A DNA stretch of 64,000 nt, from contig NZ_ML138680.1 in the NCBI RefSeq assembly GCF_004028635.1, positions 57,977 to 121,976 of the forward strand, written 5' to 3'. The position numbers and the translations under genes are program-made. Under the pieces are notes generated by a model that saw only the letters and a program-made list of their open reading frames with translations, searched no databases and had not been told where the DNA came from. Source of the DNA: Streptomyces cyaneus. Lineage in GTDB: Bacteria > Actinomycetota > Actinomycetes > Streptomycetales > Streptomycetaceae. Below are positions 45,464-53,546 of the stretch, piece by piece (position 1 is the first letter of the stretch; every line of letters begins with the position of its first letter).

Positions 45464-46225
45464 CTAGCTGTTGCCGGGCAGCCGGTCCGTCCCGGCCGAC
45501 AGCGCCGCACGGGTGTCGGCAGCGGCGACCTGCTCGGCGAGGACGGGGCCCAGGAACAGATCCGGCGGGGACACGTCGTCGCGGACCATGGCCCGCACCT
45601 GAGTGAGGAACTGCTCCGGGGCCGCCTCGACGTAGGCCCCGAGAGCGTCGAGGTCCACGCTGTCCTGCCACTGTCGCATGAAGTCCAGGAAGACGTCCGG
45701 CTCGGCGACGGCGTCCTCGGCCGGGCATGCCTCAGCGAGCGCGGCGGTAACGGCGGCGACCATCCACCGGGCATCACTCTCGCCGACGTCCTGGGGCTGC
45801 AGAAGCGCCCCGGTGTCGGTGTAGTCGACGTACAGACCGCGGAACTTCACGGCGTTCGTTCGGCGGGCGGCCGCGACCACATCGTCCACCAGCTGCTCGA
45901 TGCTGGCCGGCACGTCGTCACCTGCCATCGCCATGACCAGGTGGGCGAACTCCGCCTTGGTCTGGTGGTGGGTGAACGCCTTCTCGAAGTCGGGGCGGAA
46001 CTCCTCGCGCACGGCGGGAGGCATGGAGAGCGTCATCATGCACAGCGCGGCCTTGCCGACCTCTTCGAGGGCCAGCGCGGCGAACGAGAAAGACGCAGGC
46101 CACTGGTGTGCGTCCAGGACCGCCTGGGCGCTGGTGTGCAGGGCGCGCGCGTTCTTGAAGGCCGCGGCCGCGAGGTCGACGACCGTGCGCTCCATCAGGT
46201 GCGGGTCGAGGGGGAGCTTCGCCAT
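45464..46225 (-). CDS. AbiV-family abortive infection protein
   Basis: 253 aa from ATG 46225. The N-terminal half carries the AbiV-type pattern: NARALHTSAQAVLDAHQWPA, SFAALALEEVGKAALCMM and FTHHQTKAEFAHLVM (EE.GK helix and H..K motif). The C-terminal half is unassigned. AbiV proteins act late in phage infection in lactococci. Here it lies beside a CoiA-like gene. Confidence 0.7.
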   Translation of the reverse strand: MAKLPLDPHLMERTVVDLAAAAFKNARALHTSAQAVLDAHQWPASFSFAALALEEVGKAALCMMTLSMPPAVREEFRPDFEKAFTHHQTKAEFAHLVMAMAGDDVPASIEQLVDDVVAAARRTNAVKFRGLYVDYTDTGALLQPQDVGESDARWMVAAVTAALAEACPAEDAVAEPDVFLDFMRQWQDSVDLDALGAYVEAAPEQFLTQVRAMVRDDVSPPDLFLGPVLAEQVAAADTRAALSAGTDRLPGNS

Positions 46226-46379
46226 CCGCCAACTGTCGCAGGCGGGAGCTGAGCTCAGCATCACCTTTGTCGTGCGCGGGAAGGCCCGGTTCTCGTATAG
46301 CTACGACAGACGGACCAGTGGCGAGAGTTACAGGCTGTCCGGGCCTGTCGGGGTAAATGCGTACACCTCACTGCGGAAA

Positions 46380-46419
46380 CGGCCTCGGAGTCCTAGCCCA
46401 GACACCAGCCGCAAAGTAG
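46380..46419 (+). repeat. Left arm of a 40-bp perfect inverted repeat
   Basis: Starts CGGCCTCGGAGTCCTAGCCC and is the exact reverse complement of 47425-47464. The two arms bracket the CoiA-like gene (about 1.0 kb between them). Confidence 0.9.
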
Positions 46420-46558
46420 CGGGGGTAATCAGGCGCTCGCCGCCCTGGCGGTCTGGTCGTCGTGTTCGCGCAGCATCCGCATGACGGTGGCGGGCGTGAG
46501 GAACTGCCGGTCCCGTGGGGCACGTTCCGGTTGCAGACCGACCAGGAGGGGGCACCCC

Positions 46559-47659
46559 ATGGCGTTCCGTGCCGTACACGAGCAGTGGGGGACGGTCTTC
46601 GCTCATCTGCCGGATCCCGGCTGTGGGCGAGCGTGGGCGGACGTCTGGCAGGTGAGGCCGTCCGCGCACTTGGTATGTGCCGAATGCCGGCACCGGGTCC
46701 GGGCGAAGGTCTCGCCGACCGGGTTGCGATTCTTCGCCCATGCCCCGGGCGCTCCGGAATGTGCGACCGCCGGAGAGTCGATGGCTCATCACCTACTCAA
46801 GCTGGAACTTGCGACGGCGGCCCGAGCCACGGGCGCGCACTGCGAGATGGAGGCGCGCGGTCCCGAGGGCGTGTGGCCGGCGGACGTCATGGCGAGCGAC
46901 CCGGGCGGGACCTGGCGGGTAGCTCTGGAGGCACAGTTGTCGCCTATCACGCCGGACGCCATCGCGGCCCGCACGGAGCGGATGCGTGTGAACGACGTTC
47001 GGTCGGTGTGGTTCAGCGACCGGCTGCGGCCGCCGTGGCTGGGGCTGGTCCCCTCAGTGCGCCTGGTGACCGACGAGGGCGGCAGCCTAGTCGTAGCGGA
47101 GGGCTTGGCGCGGTTCGCGGGGGGTTTTGGGGAGGCAGGCCCGCAGGTGCCGCTGGCGGAGTTCCTAGGGTGGGTGTTCGCAGATCGCGCCGTTCCTTAC
47201 CGCCGGATCGTGCAGCGCACGTTGTACCAGCTGGAACCGTTGTTCACGGTCTGGACAGCCCCACGGTATGTCCGAGCGGAGGCGGCCTACCGGGAGGAAC
47301 GGGACCACCGGGAACAGGAACGGTGGGAGGCAGAACGGCATCAGGCCGCCCCACCCCCCCGTTCCGCAGCAGGAGCAACCGGACCCCTTCAGGCCGGCCC
47401 TCGAGTAGTCCGGCTACCCGCGACCTACTTTGCGGCTGGTGTCTGGGCTAGGACTCCGAGGCCGAAACGCGTCGGTTGTCCGTCGTCGCCAGCAGTCTGG
47501 GGCAGCCCAAGTGTGGTCACAGGCCGTCGACGTTGGCGGCTTCCCAGCTTTCACGCAGAAATGCGTAGACGGCTTGTTCGGGCACACGGAAGGAGCGGCC
47601 GACCCGGATGGCCGGTAGGTGCCTGCTGTGGATCAGGTTGTAGACCGTCATCTTGGTGA
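46559..47659 (+). CDS. CoiA-like nuclease-domain protein
   Basis: ATG 46559 with AGGAGGGGG upstream. The competence CoiA-like pattern is seen: HLVCAECRHRVRAKV (zinc-finger-like Cys pair), FFAHAPGAPECA, SMAHHLLKLELATAARATGA, ADVMASDPGGTWRVALEAQLS, ITPDAIAARTERM. The E.QLS and following R are nuclease-like positions. The frame runs on through the right inverted-repeat arm to 47659 (366 aa), so the last 75 or so residues may not be native. Role in DNA uptake or defence is unknown. Confidence 0.7.
   Translation: MAFRAVHEQWGTVFAHLPDPGCGRAWADVWQVRPSAHLVCAECRHRVRAKVSPTGLRFFAHAPGAPECATAGESMAHHLLKLELATAARATGAHCEMEARGPEGVWPADVMASDPGGTWRVALEAQLSPITPDAIAARTERMRVNDVRSVWFSDRLRPPWLGLVPSVRLVTDEGGSLVVAEGLARFAGGFGEAGPQVPLAEFLGWVFADRAVPYRRIVQRTLYQLEPLFTVWTAPRYVRAEAAYREERDHREQERWEAERHQAAPPPRSAAGATGPLQAGPRVVRLPATYFAAGVWARTPRPKRVGCPSSPAVWGSPSVVTGRRRWRLPSFHAEMRRRLVRAHGRSGRPGWPVGACCGSGCRPSSW
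47425..47464 (-). repeat. Right arm of the 40-bp perfect inverted repeat
   Basis: Exact reverse complement of 46380-46419. Flanking bases differ on the two sides, so the match is sharply bounded. Confidence 0.9.
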
Positions 47660-47685
47660 CGCGGCTTCCGCTGTGACACCCCGCC
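47519..47685 (-). pseudogene. Excisionase/HTH_17-type DNA-binding fragment
   Basis: The minus strand reads GSRVTKMTVYNLIHSRHLPA, IRVGRSFRVPEQAVYAFLRE and SWEAANVDGL-stop, the helix-turn-helix of small Xis/AlpA-like proteins. The N-terminus is lost by frameshift. It is a relic of an integrated element. Confidence 0.7.
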
Positions 47686-47689
47686 GATC

Positions 47690-47880
47690 ACTTCGGCGGG
47701 CGCATCCGCCTCGGCCAATGCCTCCAGATACTGCTCCAGGCCGATCACCCGGCGCCTGAGTACTTCTTCCGCGTCCGCCAGAGCCGCCCGCACCCGTTCC
47801 AGCTCGGCTTCGAGTTCCCCCACACCCACCGCCGCGGCCTTCCGCCGCGCTTCCAACACCGCCCGCATCGACGGCATCCG
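47690..47880 (-). pseudogene. Coiled-coil fragment, unknown
   Basis: A frame starting MPSMRAVLEARRKAAAVG continues with heptad-like ELEAELERVRAALADAEEVL and runs into the excisionase remnant out of frame. Function unknown. Bases 47881-48121 hold no other gene. Confidence 0.4.
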
Positions 47881-48121
47881 CCACCCCCCACGACATCTCG
47901 GCCAGCAACAAGCCAAGACTCCCGCAACAGCGGCTATCCCATATCTGACCAGCGAGAACCACACACGAGGTTCGGAAAGAGAACGACCTCTGACAACGGC
48001 AACGCAATGAACGGAGCTGCCGGTGGGTGATCAGACAGCAGGCGAGCTTGAGGGAGGCTTCGTGCGTCGTGCACGACTTCCTCGCCGCCACGGCACACCA
48101 GGCCGGAGATAAGGGGGCACA

Positions 48122-48295
48122 ACCAGTGGGGCTGCCGGGGCCGTCGAGCTCACAGTGGCGGAGGTTCGGCGACTCCTGGCAGCTTGTTGTCCCCGACCCC
48201 CGCAGCTGCGCGGACACCGAGCACGACACCACGCGCTGAGCTGGTCGAACTGGCGCCGCCGACGTCAAGCAGTCGCCCGCCGGTGTCACTACTAG
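48122..48295 (+). pseudogene. IS701-family transposase C-terminal fragment
   Basis: ELTVAEVRRLLAACCP, then ALSWSNWRRRRQAVARRCHY and stop at 48293-48295, is the typical IS701 tail. The stop overlaps CTAG, the target type of IS701. A 10-bp hairpin (48319-48341) follows. Confidence 0.65.
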
Positions 48296-48318
48296 TGCAG
48301 CAGGACTCCGGACGTGCA

Positions 48319-48341
48319 GGGCGGTCTCATGGAGACCGCCC
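48319..48341. repeat. Perfect hairpin GGGCGGTCTC/GAGACCGCCC
   Basis: Ten-bp perfect stem with loop ATG, 24 bases after the IS701 fragment; an IS end or terminator. The remaining bases 48342-48844 hold the right repeat copy and the promoter region of the hydroxylase gene. Confidence 0.6.
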
Positions 48342-48556
48342 CTCGAACGTGCGACAACGCCGCAAAGACTCGGCTCCGGGACACCCGCCGCCTGCGATTG
48401 CCCCCGTTCTCCGCAGCCGCTCAGCCCGTCACCACCAGCCGACGCAGGATTCTCCGCCGCACCCAGCACTAGGCCTGGACCGGCCAGATCATCGCCGCTC
48501 CCGAACGGCTCACGCACCCGCCCACCCCCAGCTGCCCCCCGACGCGACAACCAGGC

Positions 48557-48617
48557 CATCAACTCCGCAAAGCGAAAGGGCCCACCGACTCCGCCGACGG
48601 ACCCTCACGAAAGATCG
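48557..48617 (-). repeat. Right copy of the 61-bp inverted repeat
   Basis: Reverse complement matches 2397-2457 at 59 of 61 positions and includes the same hairpin. Here the T-run side faces left on the minus strand, where no transcribed gene ends, so the hairpin has no obvious job at this place. Confidence 0.85.
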
Positions 48618-48844
48618 ACGATATAGCAACGCCTCCACTGTTGTCGACAACCAGGAATCCAACAGGCATCCAGCAGGCAATATTCCGTCCCTAAAGTGCC
48701 GGGCATTCATCCTTGTTCTCGGCAGGCGCCGCCGGAAAACTCGGCAATGCGCCCTCGAGTGCGCTTCCGTTGAGCGTCTACGTGCTATTGAGGCCCGCAG
48801 GTCTGTCAGGCAAGCGGCGATCACACCCTTCTCGGAGGACCGCA

Positions 48845-49870
48845 ATGACCGCTACATCTCAATCCACCGAGCTCGTCTACTTTGACGTAAATCCGGTTGA
48901 TCTGCAGACGATCGAGAACGTCCTGGCCAGCGCAAGCGCTGAATACCTTCACGCACAAGTGCCAGAATTTCTACTCGATGCGCCGCGGATAGCCGCCGGC
49001 CTGCCCGATGACCTTACGCGTTTCGTGCGAACGTTCCGGCTAAATGAAACAGCGGCGGCTGTCGTTGTGCGTGGATTTCAGGTGGATGATTCTAGAATCG
49101 GGCCGACGCCGCCGCACTGGTCGAAACAGGCGGATCCCGCCTCGACGCGGCGTGAGGAGTTCTTCCTTACGTTGGTGGCTTCACTGTTGGGTGATCCATT
49201 CGGCTGGTCGACGCTGCAGCGCGGCAACCTGGTGCAAAACGTCGTTCCAATCTATGGAGAGGAGCGCCAGCAAAGTGGCCATGGTAGCGCCGACCAGTTG
49301 GAGTGGCACACCGAGGATGGTTTCCATCCGTACCGCTGCGACTATTTGGGTCTGATGGGCATGCGCAATCACGGTGAGGTGCCCACCACGTATGCAAGTG
49401 TCGCCAAGCTGGAACTGCCCGAGGAGGTTATGCAGGTTCTGTCCGAGCCGCGATTCTTGATCCGGCCCGATGACGAACATGTACGTAACGCCCGGGCGGA
49501 CCTCATGCATCCACGCTCCACCATCGTGCAGGCCGCTGATGCGCCGGTCCCCACGGCGGTCCTCTTCGGTGGAGTCGATCGTCCCTACCTGCGTATCGAT
49601 CCGTATTTCATGTCAGCGGTCCCGGGAGACAGCCTGGCGGAGGATGCTCTGGAACTGGCGACTCAGAAGCTCGAAGCAGGTCTTCAGGACATCGTAGTGC
49701 GCGCTGGAGAGATCCTTTTCATCGATAATTTCCGGGCTGTGCATGGCCGTCGCTCGTTCCGTGCCGCCTACGACGGCACCGACCGGTGGCTGAAGAAGAT
49801 CGTGGTCAGCCGTGATCTGCGCAAGTCGCGCGAGATCCGTGTCGGCGCCGATTCGCGAGTCCTCCTCTGA
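48845..49870 (+). CDS. VioC-like arginine beta-hydroxylase (2-oxoglutarate/Fe(II))
   Basis: 341 aa from ATG 48845 (GGAGG 6 bases upstream; the longer frame to 48713 is rejected). Iron ligands H155-T-E157 in LEWHTEDGFHPYRCDYLGL and H300 in FRAVHGRRSF; Arg314 in YDGTDRW for 2-oxoglutarate. The segment RFLIRPDDEH is shared with VioC (viomycin) and related arginine hydroxylases. Expected reaction: L-Arg to 3-hydroxy-L-Arg. Followed by a DDAH/ADI-family enzyme and a StrR-type activator in the same direction. Enduracididine or capreomycidine routes also begin this way, but no PLP cyclase is present here. Confidence 0.85.
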   Translation: MTATSQSTELVYFDVNPVDLQTIENVLASASAEYLHAQVPEFLLDAPRIAAGLPDDLTRFVRTFRLNETAAAVVVRGFQVDDSRIGPTPPHWSKQADPASTRREEFFLTLVASLLGDPFGWSTLQRGNLVQNVVPIYGEERQQSGHGSADQLEWHTEDGFHPYRCDYLGLMGMRNHGEVPTTYASVAKLELPEEVMQVLSEPRFLIRPDDEHVRNARADLMHPRSTIVQAADAPVPTAVLFGGVDRPYLRIDPYFMSAVPGDSLAEDALELATQKLEAGLQDIVVRAGEILFIDNFRAVHGRRSFRAAYDGTDRWLKKIVVSRDLRKSREIRVGADSRVLL

Positions 49871-49907
49871 TAGCTCAGAATAGTTCATCGCCAAAAGAGA
49901 GCTGATT

Positions 49908-50825
49908 ATGATTTCTGCTGGTCTTCCTACTGGTTCACTGAAATCGCAGAAGAAGTTCCTCCTGTGCAGCCCCGACCACTTCGATGTCACCTTCGAGATC
50001 AATCCGTGGATGTCGGCCGAGCGACGCCCCGATCGCAAGAAGAGTTGGCGTGAATGGGAGGGCCTCGTCGCAAACCTGCGGGCTGCCGGCGCCGAGGTCC
50101 ATCACTTTCCCTCGCTGCCCGGACTGTCGGACATGGTGTTCCCGACGGATGTAGGGATTGTGGCGGGGGGATGTTTCGTCCGTGGTCGCTTCCGGCATCC
50201 TGAGCGCCGGGACGAGGCCGCGTTCGGTGCGACGTGGCTTCTGGAACACGGGTTTGCCGAGATTCCCTGGCCCGACGATCCTGATATGTACCTGGAGGGG
50301 GGAGACGTGGTCCGCTTCGGCGACGTGCTGCTGTGTGGCAACGGACCACGCACGTCACCCGCCGCGGCAATGCATCTGTCCCGCGTGTTCGACAAACAGG
50401 TGGTGACGGTCCCGATCGTCGACCCGCGCTTCTATCACCTCGACATGTCCTTCTGCCCGCTCGACGACCGTCGAGCAATCTATGCGCCCGACGTCTGGGA
50501 TCAGGAGGGGCGGCGGGTCATCGAGAGCCTGGTGCCAGAGCCGCTGGTCATCAGTATTGACGAAGCGCTGTCCTTTTGCGCCAACTCCGTAGTGGTCGGA
50601 AACACTGTGGTGATGCCCTCTTGCCCGCCGCGAGTCAGGTCGGCGCTCTTGGACTGGGGATTCACCGTATGCATCTCTCCCGTCGACGAATTCATTAAGG
50701 CTGGCGGCGGAATTCGTTGTATGGCGCTCGATCTCAACCTGATCGCCAGGCCGGGGCATGTGAGCCTTGATCCACCGAGTGACGATCGACCTGTGGGCGG
50801 AGAATTGGGGAGCGGCGCCCGCTGA
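49908..50825 (+). CDS. DDAH / arginine deiminase superfamily enzyme
   Basis: 305 aa guanidine-modifying enzyme. FPTDVG (Asp81), E130-GGD, GNGPRTS, H177-L-D179 and the nucleophile C271 in KAGGGIRCMALDL reproduce the active site of DDAH/ADI/amidinotransferases. It would hydrolyse a guanidine to a ureido group (Arg-type to citrulline-type) or move an amidino group. AGAGAG precedes ATG 49908. Located 37 bases after the arginine hydroxylase, its likely substrate is 3-hydroxyarginine, giving 3-hydroxycitrulline (inference). Confidence 0.82.
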   Translation: MISAGLPTGSLKSQKKFLLCSPDHFDVTFEINPWMSAERRPDRKKSWREWEGLVANLRAAGAEVHHFPSLPGLSDMVFPTDVGIVAGGCFVRGRFRHPERRDEAAFGATWLLEHGFAEIPWPDDPDMYLEGGDVVRFGDVLLCGNGPRTSPAAAMHLSRVFDKQVVTVPIVDPRFYHLDMSFCPLDDRRAIYAPDVWDQEGRRVIESLVPEPLVISIDEALSFCANSVVVGNTVVMPSCPPRVRSALLDWGFTVCISPVDEFIKAGGGIRCMALDLNLIARPGHVSLDPPSDDRPVGGELGSGAR

Positions 50826-51048
50826 CTCGCGACGATGGGAGTTCATCAGCGTTGTCCGGCGAAACGCACTTCGCGGGACAGCACTTCGAGGAAGTAGCGT
50901 CGCGCCGGCGCCGGCCCCAAAGAAGTCTGGTCCGACAGGACATGGTTCGAGGTCGGTCGCATCGGCTGGTTGAGCGATTCGTGTCTGCTGTGGTTGTTAC
51001 ACGTCAAAAATTTTGGGTTCAGTGATTTGAAGCCCGGGAGGATCCCGC

Positions 51049-52017
51049 ATGTCGGTTCTCTTTCAGAATCAGGAGACCGTCTTTCAGGTCGAAATAGGAG
51101 TTCTGCGGCCGGCCGACTCGCCACGTTTCGCCATCGACCTCGAACATGTGAAGCGCCTTGCTGAGAACGAGGCGGAACTCCCGCCGATTCTGGTGCACCG
51201 GGAGACCATGCGTGTGGTGGACGGCATGCATCGGGTGCATGCGATGATCCTGCGTAACCAGCGCACGCTCGCCGCGCAGTGGTTCGAGGGCGACGAGAGG
51301 GACGCTTTCACGCATGCGGTGGAAGCCAATGCTCGCCATGGACTGCCTCTCTCCCGTGAGGAGCGCAGAGAGGCAGTGTTACGCATCCTCCAGTATCATC
51401 CGGAATGGTCAGACCGGAGCATCGCCAAGCTGAGCGGGCTGAGCGCCAAGTACGTCGCAGCAATGCGGAGGCAGGCCGGTGATGAAGGCACGCAACCGGT
51501 GCGTATCGGAATCGACGGGCGGGCTCGCCCGTCGAGCACAGCGGCGGGACGCCTGACGGCAGCCGAGGTCATCAGACAGAATCCGAACGCATCGCTGCGG
51601 GAGATCGCCCGACAGTCAGGGATTTCCACGGGCACAGCCCGTGATGTCCGGAGGCGCCTCGCCAACGGTCAGGAACCGGTCCCGGAAAAACATCGGACAG
51701 GTTCTAGGCCGGAACCCACCAGCATTTCGTCTGCTGTGCCCAATCAGTCGGCGCCCGACCTGGCGCGGCGCGTCATTCTGCTGGACCGGCTCTGTAAGGA
51801 TCCGTCACTCCGACTGACCGAAAACGGTCGATTCATTCTACGGCAACTGCGTAAACAGTTGTACGACGTTAGAGACTGGAAGCGTCTCGCTTACACCGTT
51901 CCAAAGCATGATAGAAATGCCGTCGCAGAGATACTGTCCGGTTGTGCGGATGACCTCGTAGAGGTTGCGCAGGAGTTGCGCAGAATTGATAAGGCTGATG
52001 GTGTACGTGCGGGATGA
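51049..52017 (+). CDS. StrR-type (ParB-like) pathway-specific activator
   Basis: 322 aa. An N-terminal ParB-like domain (residues about 10-100: LPPILVHRETMRVVDGMHRV), then LPLSREERREAVLRILQYHP and WSDRSIAKLSGLSAKYVAAM (helix-turn-helix), and a second HTH-like stretch (SLREIARQSGISTGTARDVRR). This is the layout of StrR/NovG/CmlR-type antibiotic-cluster activators. GGGAGG lies 6 bases before ATG 51049. A TTA codon at 51379-51381 suggests bldA dependence. The 223-base gap upstream is AT-richer near the start and probably holds its own promoter. Confidence 0.88.
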   Translation: MSVLFQNQETVFQVEIGVLRPADSPRFAIDLEHVKRLAENEAELPPILVHRETMRVVDGMHRVHAMILRNQRTLAAQWFEGDERDAFTHAVEANARHGLPLSREERREAVLRILQYHPEWSDRSIAKLSGLSAKYVAAMRRQAGDEGTQPVRIGIDGRARPSSTAAGRLTAAEVIRQNPNASLREIARQSGISTGTARDVRRRLANGQEPVPEKHRTGSRPEPTSISSAVPNQSAPDLARRVILLDRLCKDPSLRLTENGRFILRQLRKQLYDVRDWKRLAYTVPKHDRNAVAEILSGCADDLVEVAQELRRIDKADGVRAG

Positions 52018-52057
52018 CGCGTAGTAGCCCCTGACCAGGACCCTTAGTAGTGGCCAC

Positions 52058-52240
52058 TCAAATCCAGTCCCGCCGCTTGAAGATCACGTACAAACTCGTA
52101 CACACAACCCCCATCAGGGCGATCGCAAAGGGATATCCGAGCACACAGTGCAACTCCGGCATGTGCTTGAAGTTCATCCCGTAGATCGTCCCGACCAGCA
52201 TCGGCGCGAACAGAATGGCCGCCCAGGACGAGATCTTCTT
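52058..52240 (-). pseudogene. corA 3' fragment
   Basis: The minus strand encodes the CorA C-terminus (AAILFAPMLVGTIYGMNFKH ... YVIFKRRDWI, stop at 52058). It is about 86% identical by eye to 60678-60870 of the intact gene. Homology stops abruptly near 52240. Bases 52241-52487 show no recognised gene. Confidence 0.88.
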
Positions 52241-52487
52241 GAAGTTGTCTACCCGGTGGCTCTGACCTGCGACGATGCGAGCTTGGGCGCCTATGGCCTG
52301 CGCAGATGAGTCTTTCGGCGTTTCTCAGGATCGTGCCGCGTTGCGCGGTCGGTTCTCCCCACACGCTCCCCAGGACCGTCGAGACTCTGCCGTGTTCCTG
52401 CGGACACCGACATCGGACCTCACCCGTCATGCCTCGCCCAAAGCCGGCCCGCATCTCCCCCGACGACGCGGCACGGACGATTCTGCG

Positions 52488-52528
52488 GGCCGGCCGGTCC
52501 GGTGGGGGAGGCCGGTCCGGCCGGCCCG
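52488..52528 (-). terminator. Hairpin terminator of the minus-strand catabolic operon
   Basis: Eleven-bp stem GGGCCGGCCGG / CCGGCCGGCCC, 5 bases beyond the extradiol dioxygenase stop. The loop has a second short dyad. Confidence 0.65.
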
Positions 52529-52532
52529 GCGA

Positions 52533-53546
52533 TCAGTCATCGGGGATTCCGGGGCCGCTGAGGGCGGGGACGGTCTTCTCGGGGTGGGCGAGGGAGCGGG
52601 CCCCGAGGCGGAACTGGTCGAGCTTGTCGACGATGGTCTGGCCGACGGGCGTGTGGCCCCAGATGCTGATGCCCCGGTGGGTGGTGGGCTGCCACGTGGT
52701 CTCGTCGATGACGACGGGGTTCCAGCCGACCTCCCACTCGAAGCCCGAGGGAGTGCGGGCGTAGTAGGAGAGTTCCTTGTCGTTGGTGTGCTGGCCGACG
52801 GACAGGGCCATGTCGAAGCCGAGTTCGTGCACCCGCTGGTAGCTGCGGGCCACGTCGTCGAGGGTGGCGGCCTGGATGTTGAGGTGCTGGATGCGGGTGC
52901 GGACCGGGTCGATCGGCAGGCCGCGGACGGCGGCGATGGCGATGGAGTGGTGGCGTTCGTTGACCCGCAGGAAGCGGATCTTGAGTTTGACGCCGCTGAT
53001 GGTCTCGTCGATGTAGTCGGTCAGGCGGGCGTCGAAGACGGTGTTGAAGTAGCCGCGGATCTGCGCCGGCCTGGCGGACGTGACCGCGATGTGGCCCATG
53101 CCGGAGTCGCCGGTGACGAAGCCGGAGGCGAGCATCCGCAGGGGCTCCGCCGACTTCACCGGGCTCGTGTAGATCTCCTGGGTGATGCCCTTGGGGCCGG
53201 GGAAACGCAGCAGGCGTTCGACGCCGCGTAGCGCCGCTTCGTCGGGCGTGCCCTCGGTGACGGGGACGCCATGGACGCGGATGCGGGCCTCGATCCGTTC
53301 GAAGGTGGCGTGATCGTCGATGTGCCAGCCGGTGGCGACGACGTCCTCGGCCGGGCCGCGCTGCAGCAGGAAGCGGCATTCCTGGTCGTCGAGGCGGAAG
53401 CGCATCAGGCCGGTGTCGAGGTCGTCGTGGTGCATGCCGATGGCGTCGGTGCCGAAGCGGCGCCAGTCGGTGAAGCGGTCGGTCTCGATGACGATGTAGC
53501 CGAGGTGGACCGCGCCGAAGACGGACGGAGCGTGCGGCGTGTTCAT
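52533..53546 (-). CDS. Extradiol ring-cleavage dioxygenase (BphC/HsaC-type)
   Basis: 337 aa type I extradiol dioxygenase with two vicinal-oxygen-chelate domains. Predicted iron ligands are H152 (GHIAV), H221 (IQHLNIQ) and E272 (FEWEVGW). H199-H200 and Y261-Y262 are candidate catalytic residues. It opens a catechol next to the diol. The start overlaps the hydrolase stop by four bases (ATGA). It is last in a minus-strand operon: hydroxylase, hydrolase, dioxygenase. Confidence 0.88.
   Translation of the reverse strand: MNTPHAPSVFGAVHLGYIVIETDRFTDWRRFGTDAIGMHHDDLDTGLMRFRLDDQECRFLLQRGPAEDVVATGWHIDDHATFERIEARIRVHGVPVTEGTPDEAALRGVERLLRFPGPKGITQEIYTSPVKSAEPLRMLASGFVTGDSGMGHIAVTSARPAQIRGYFNTVFDARLTDYIDETISGVKLKIRFLRVNERHHSIAIAAVRGLPIDPVRTRIQHLNIQAATLDDVARSYQRVHELGFDMALSVGQHTNDKELSYYARTPSGFEWEVGWNPVVIDETTWQPTTHRGISIWGHTPVGQTIVDKLDQFRLGARSLAHPEKTVPALSGPGIPDD

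Noticed and set aside
47648..48562. A 304-codon minus-strand frame near the right repeat
   Set aside because: It runs through an IS701 relic and a hairpin, and its composition is that of non-coding high-GC DNA.
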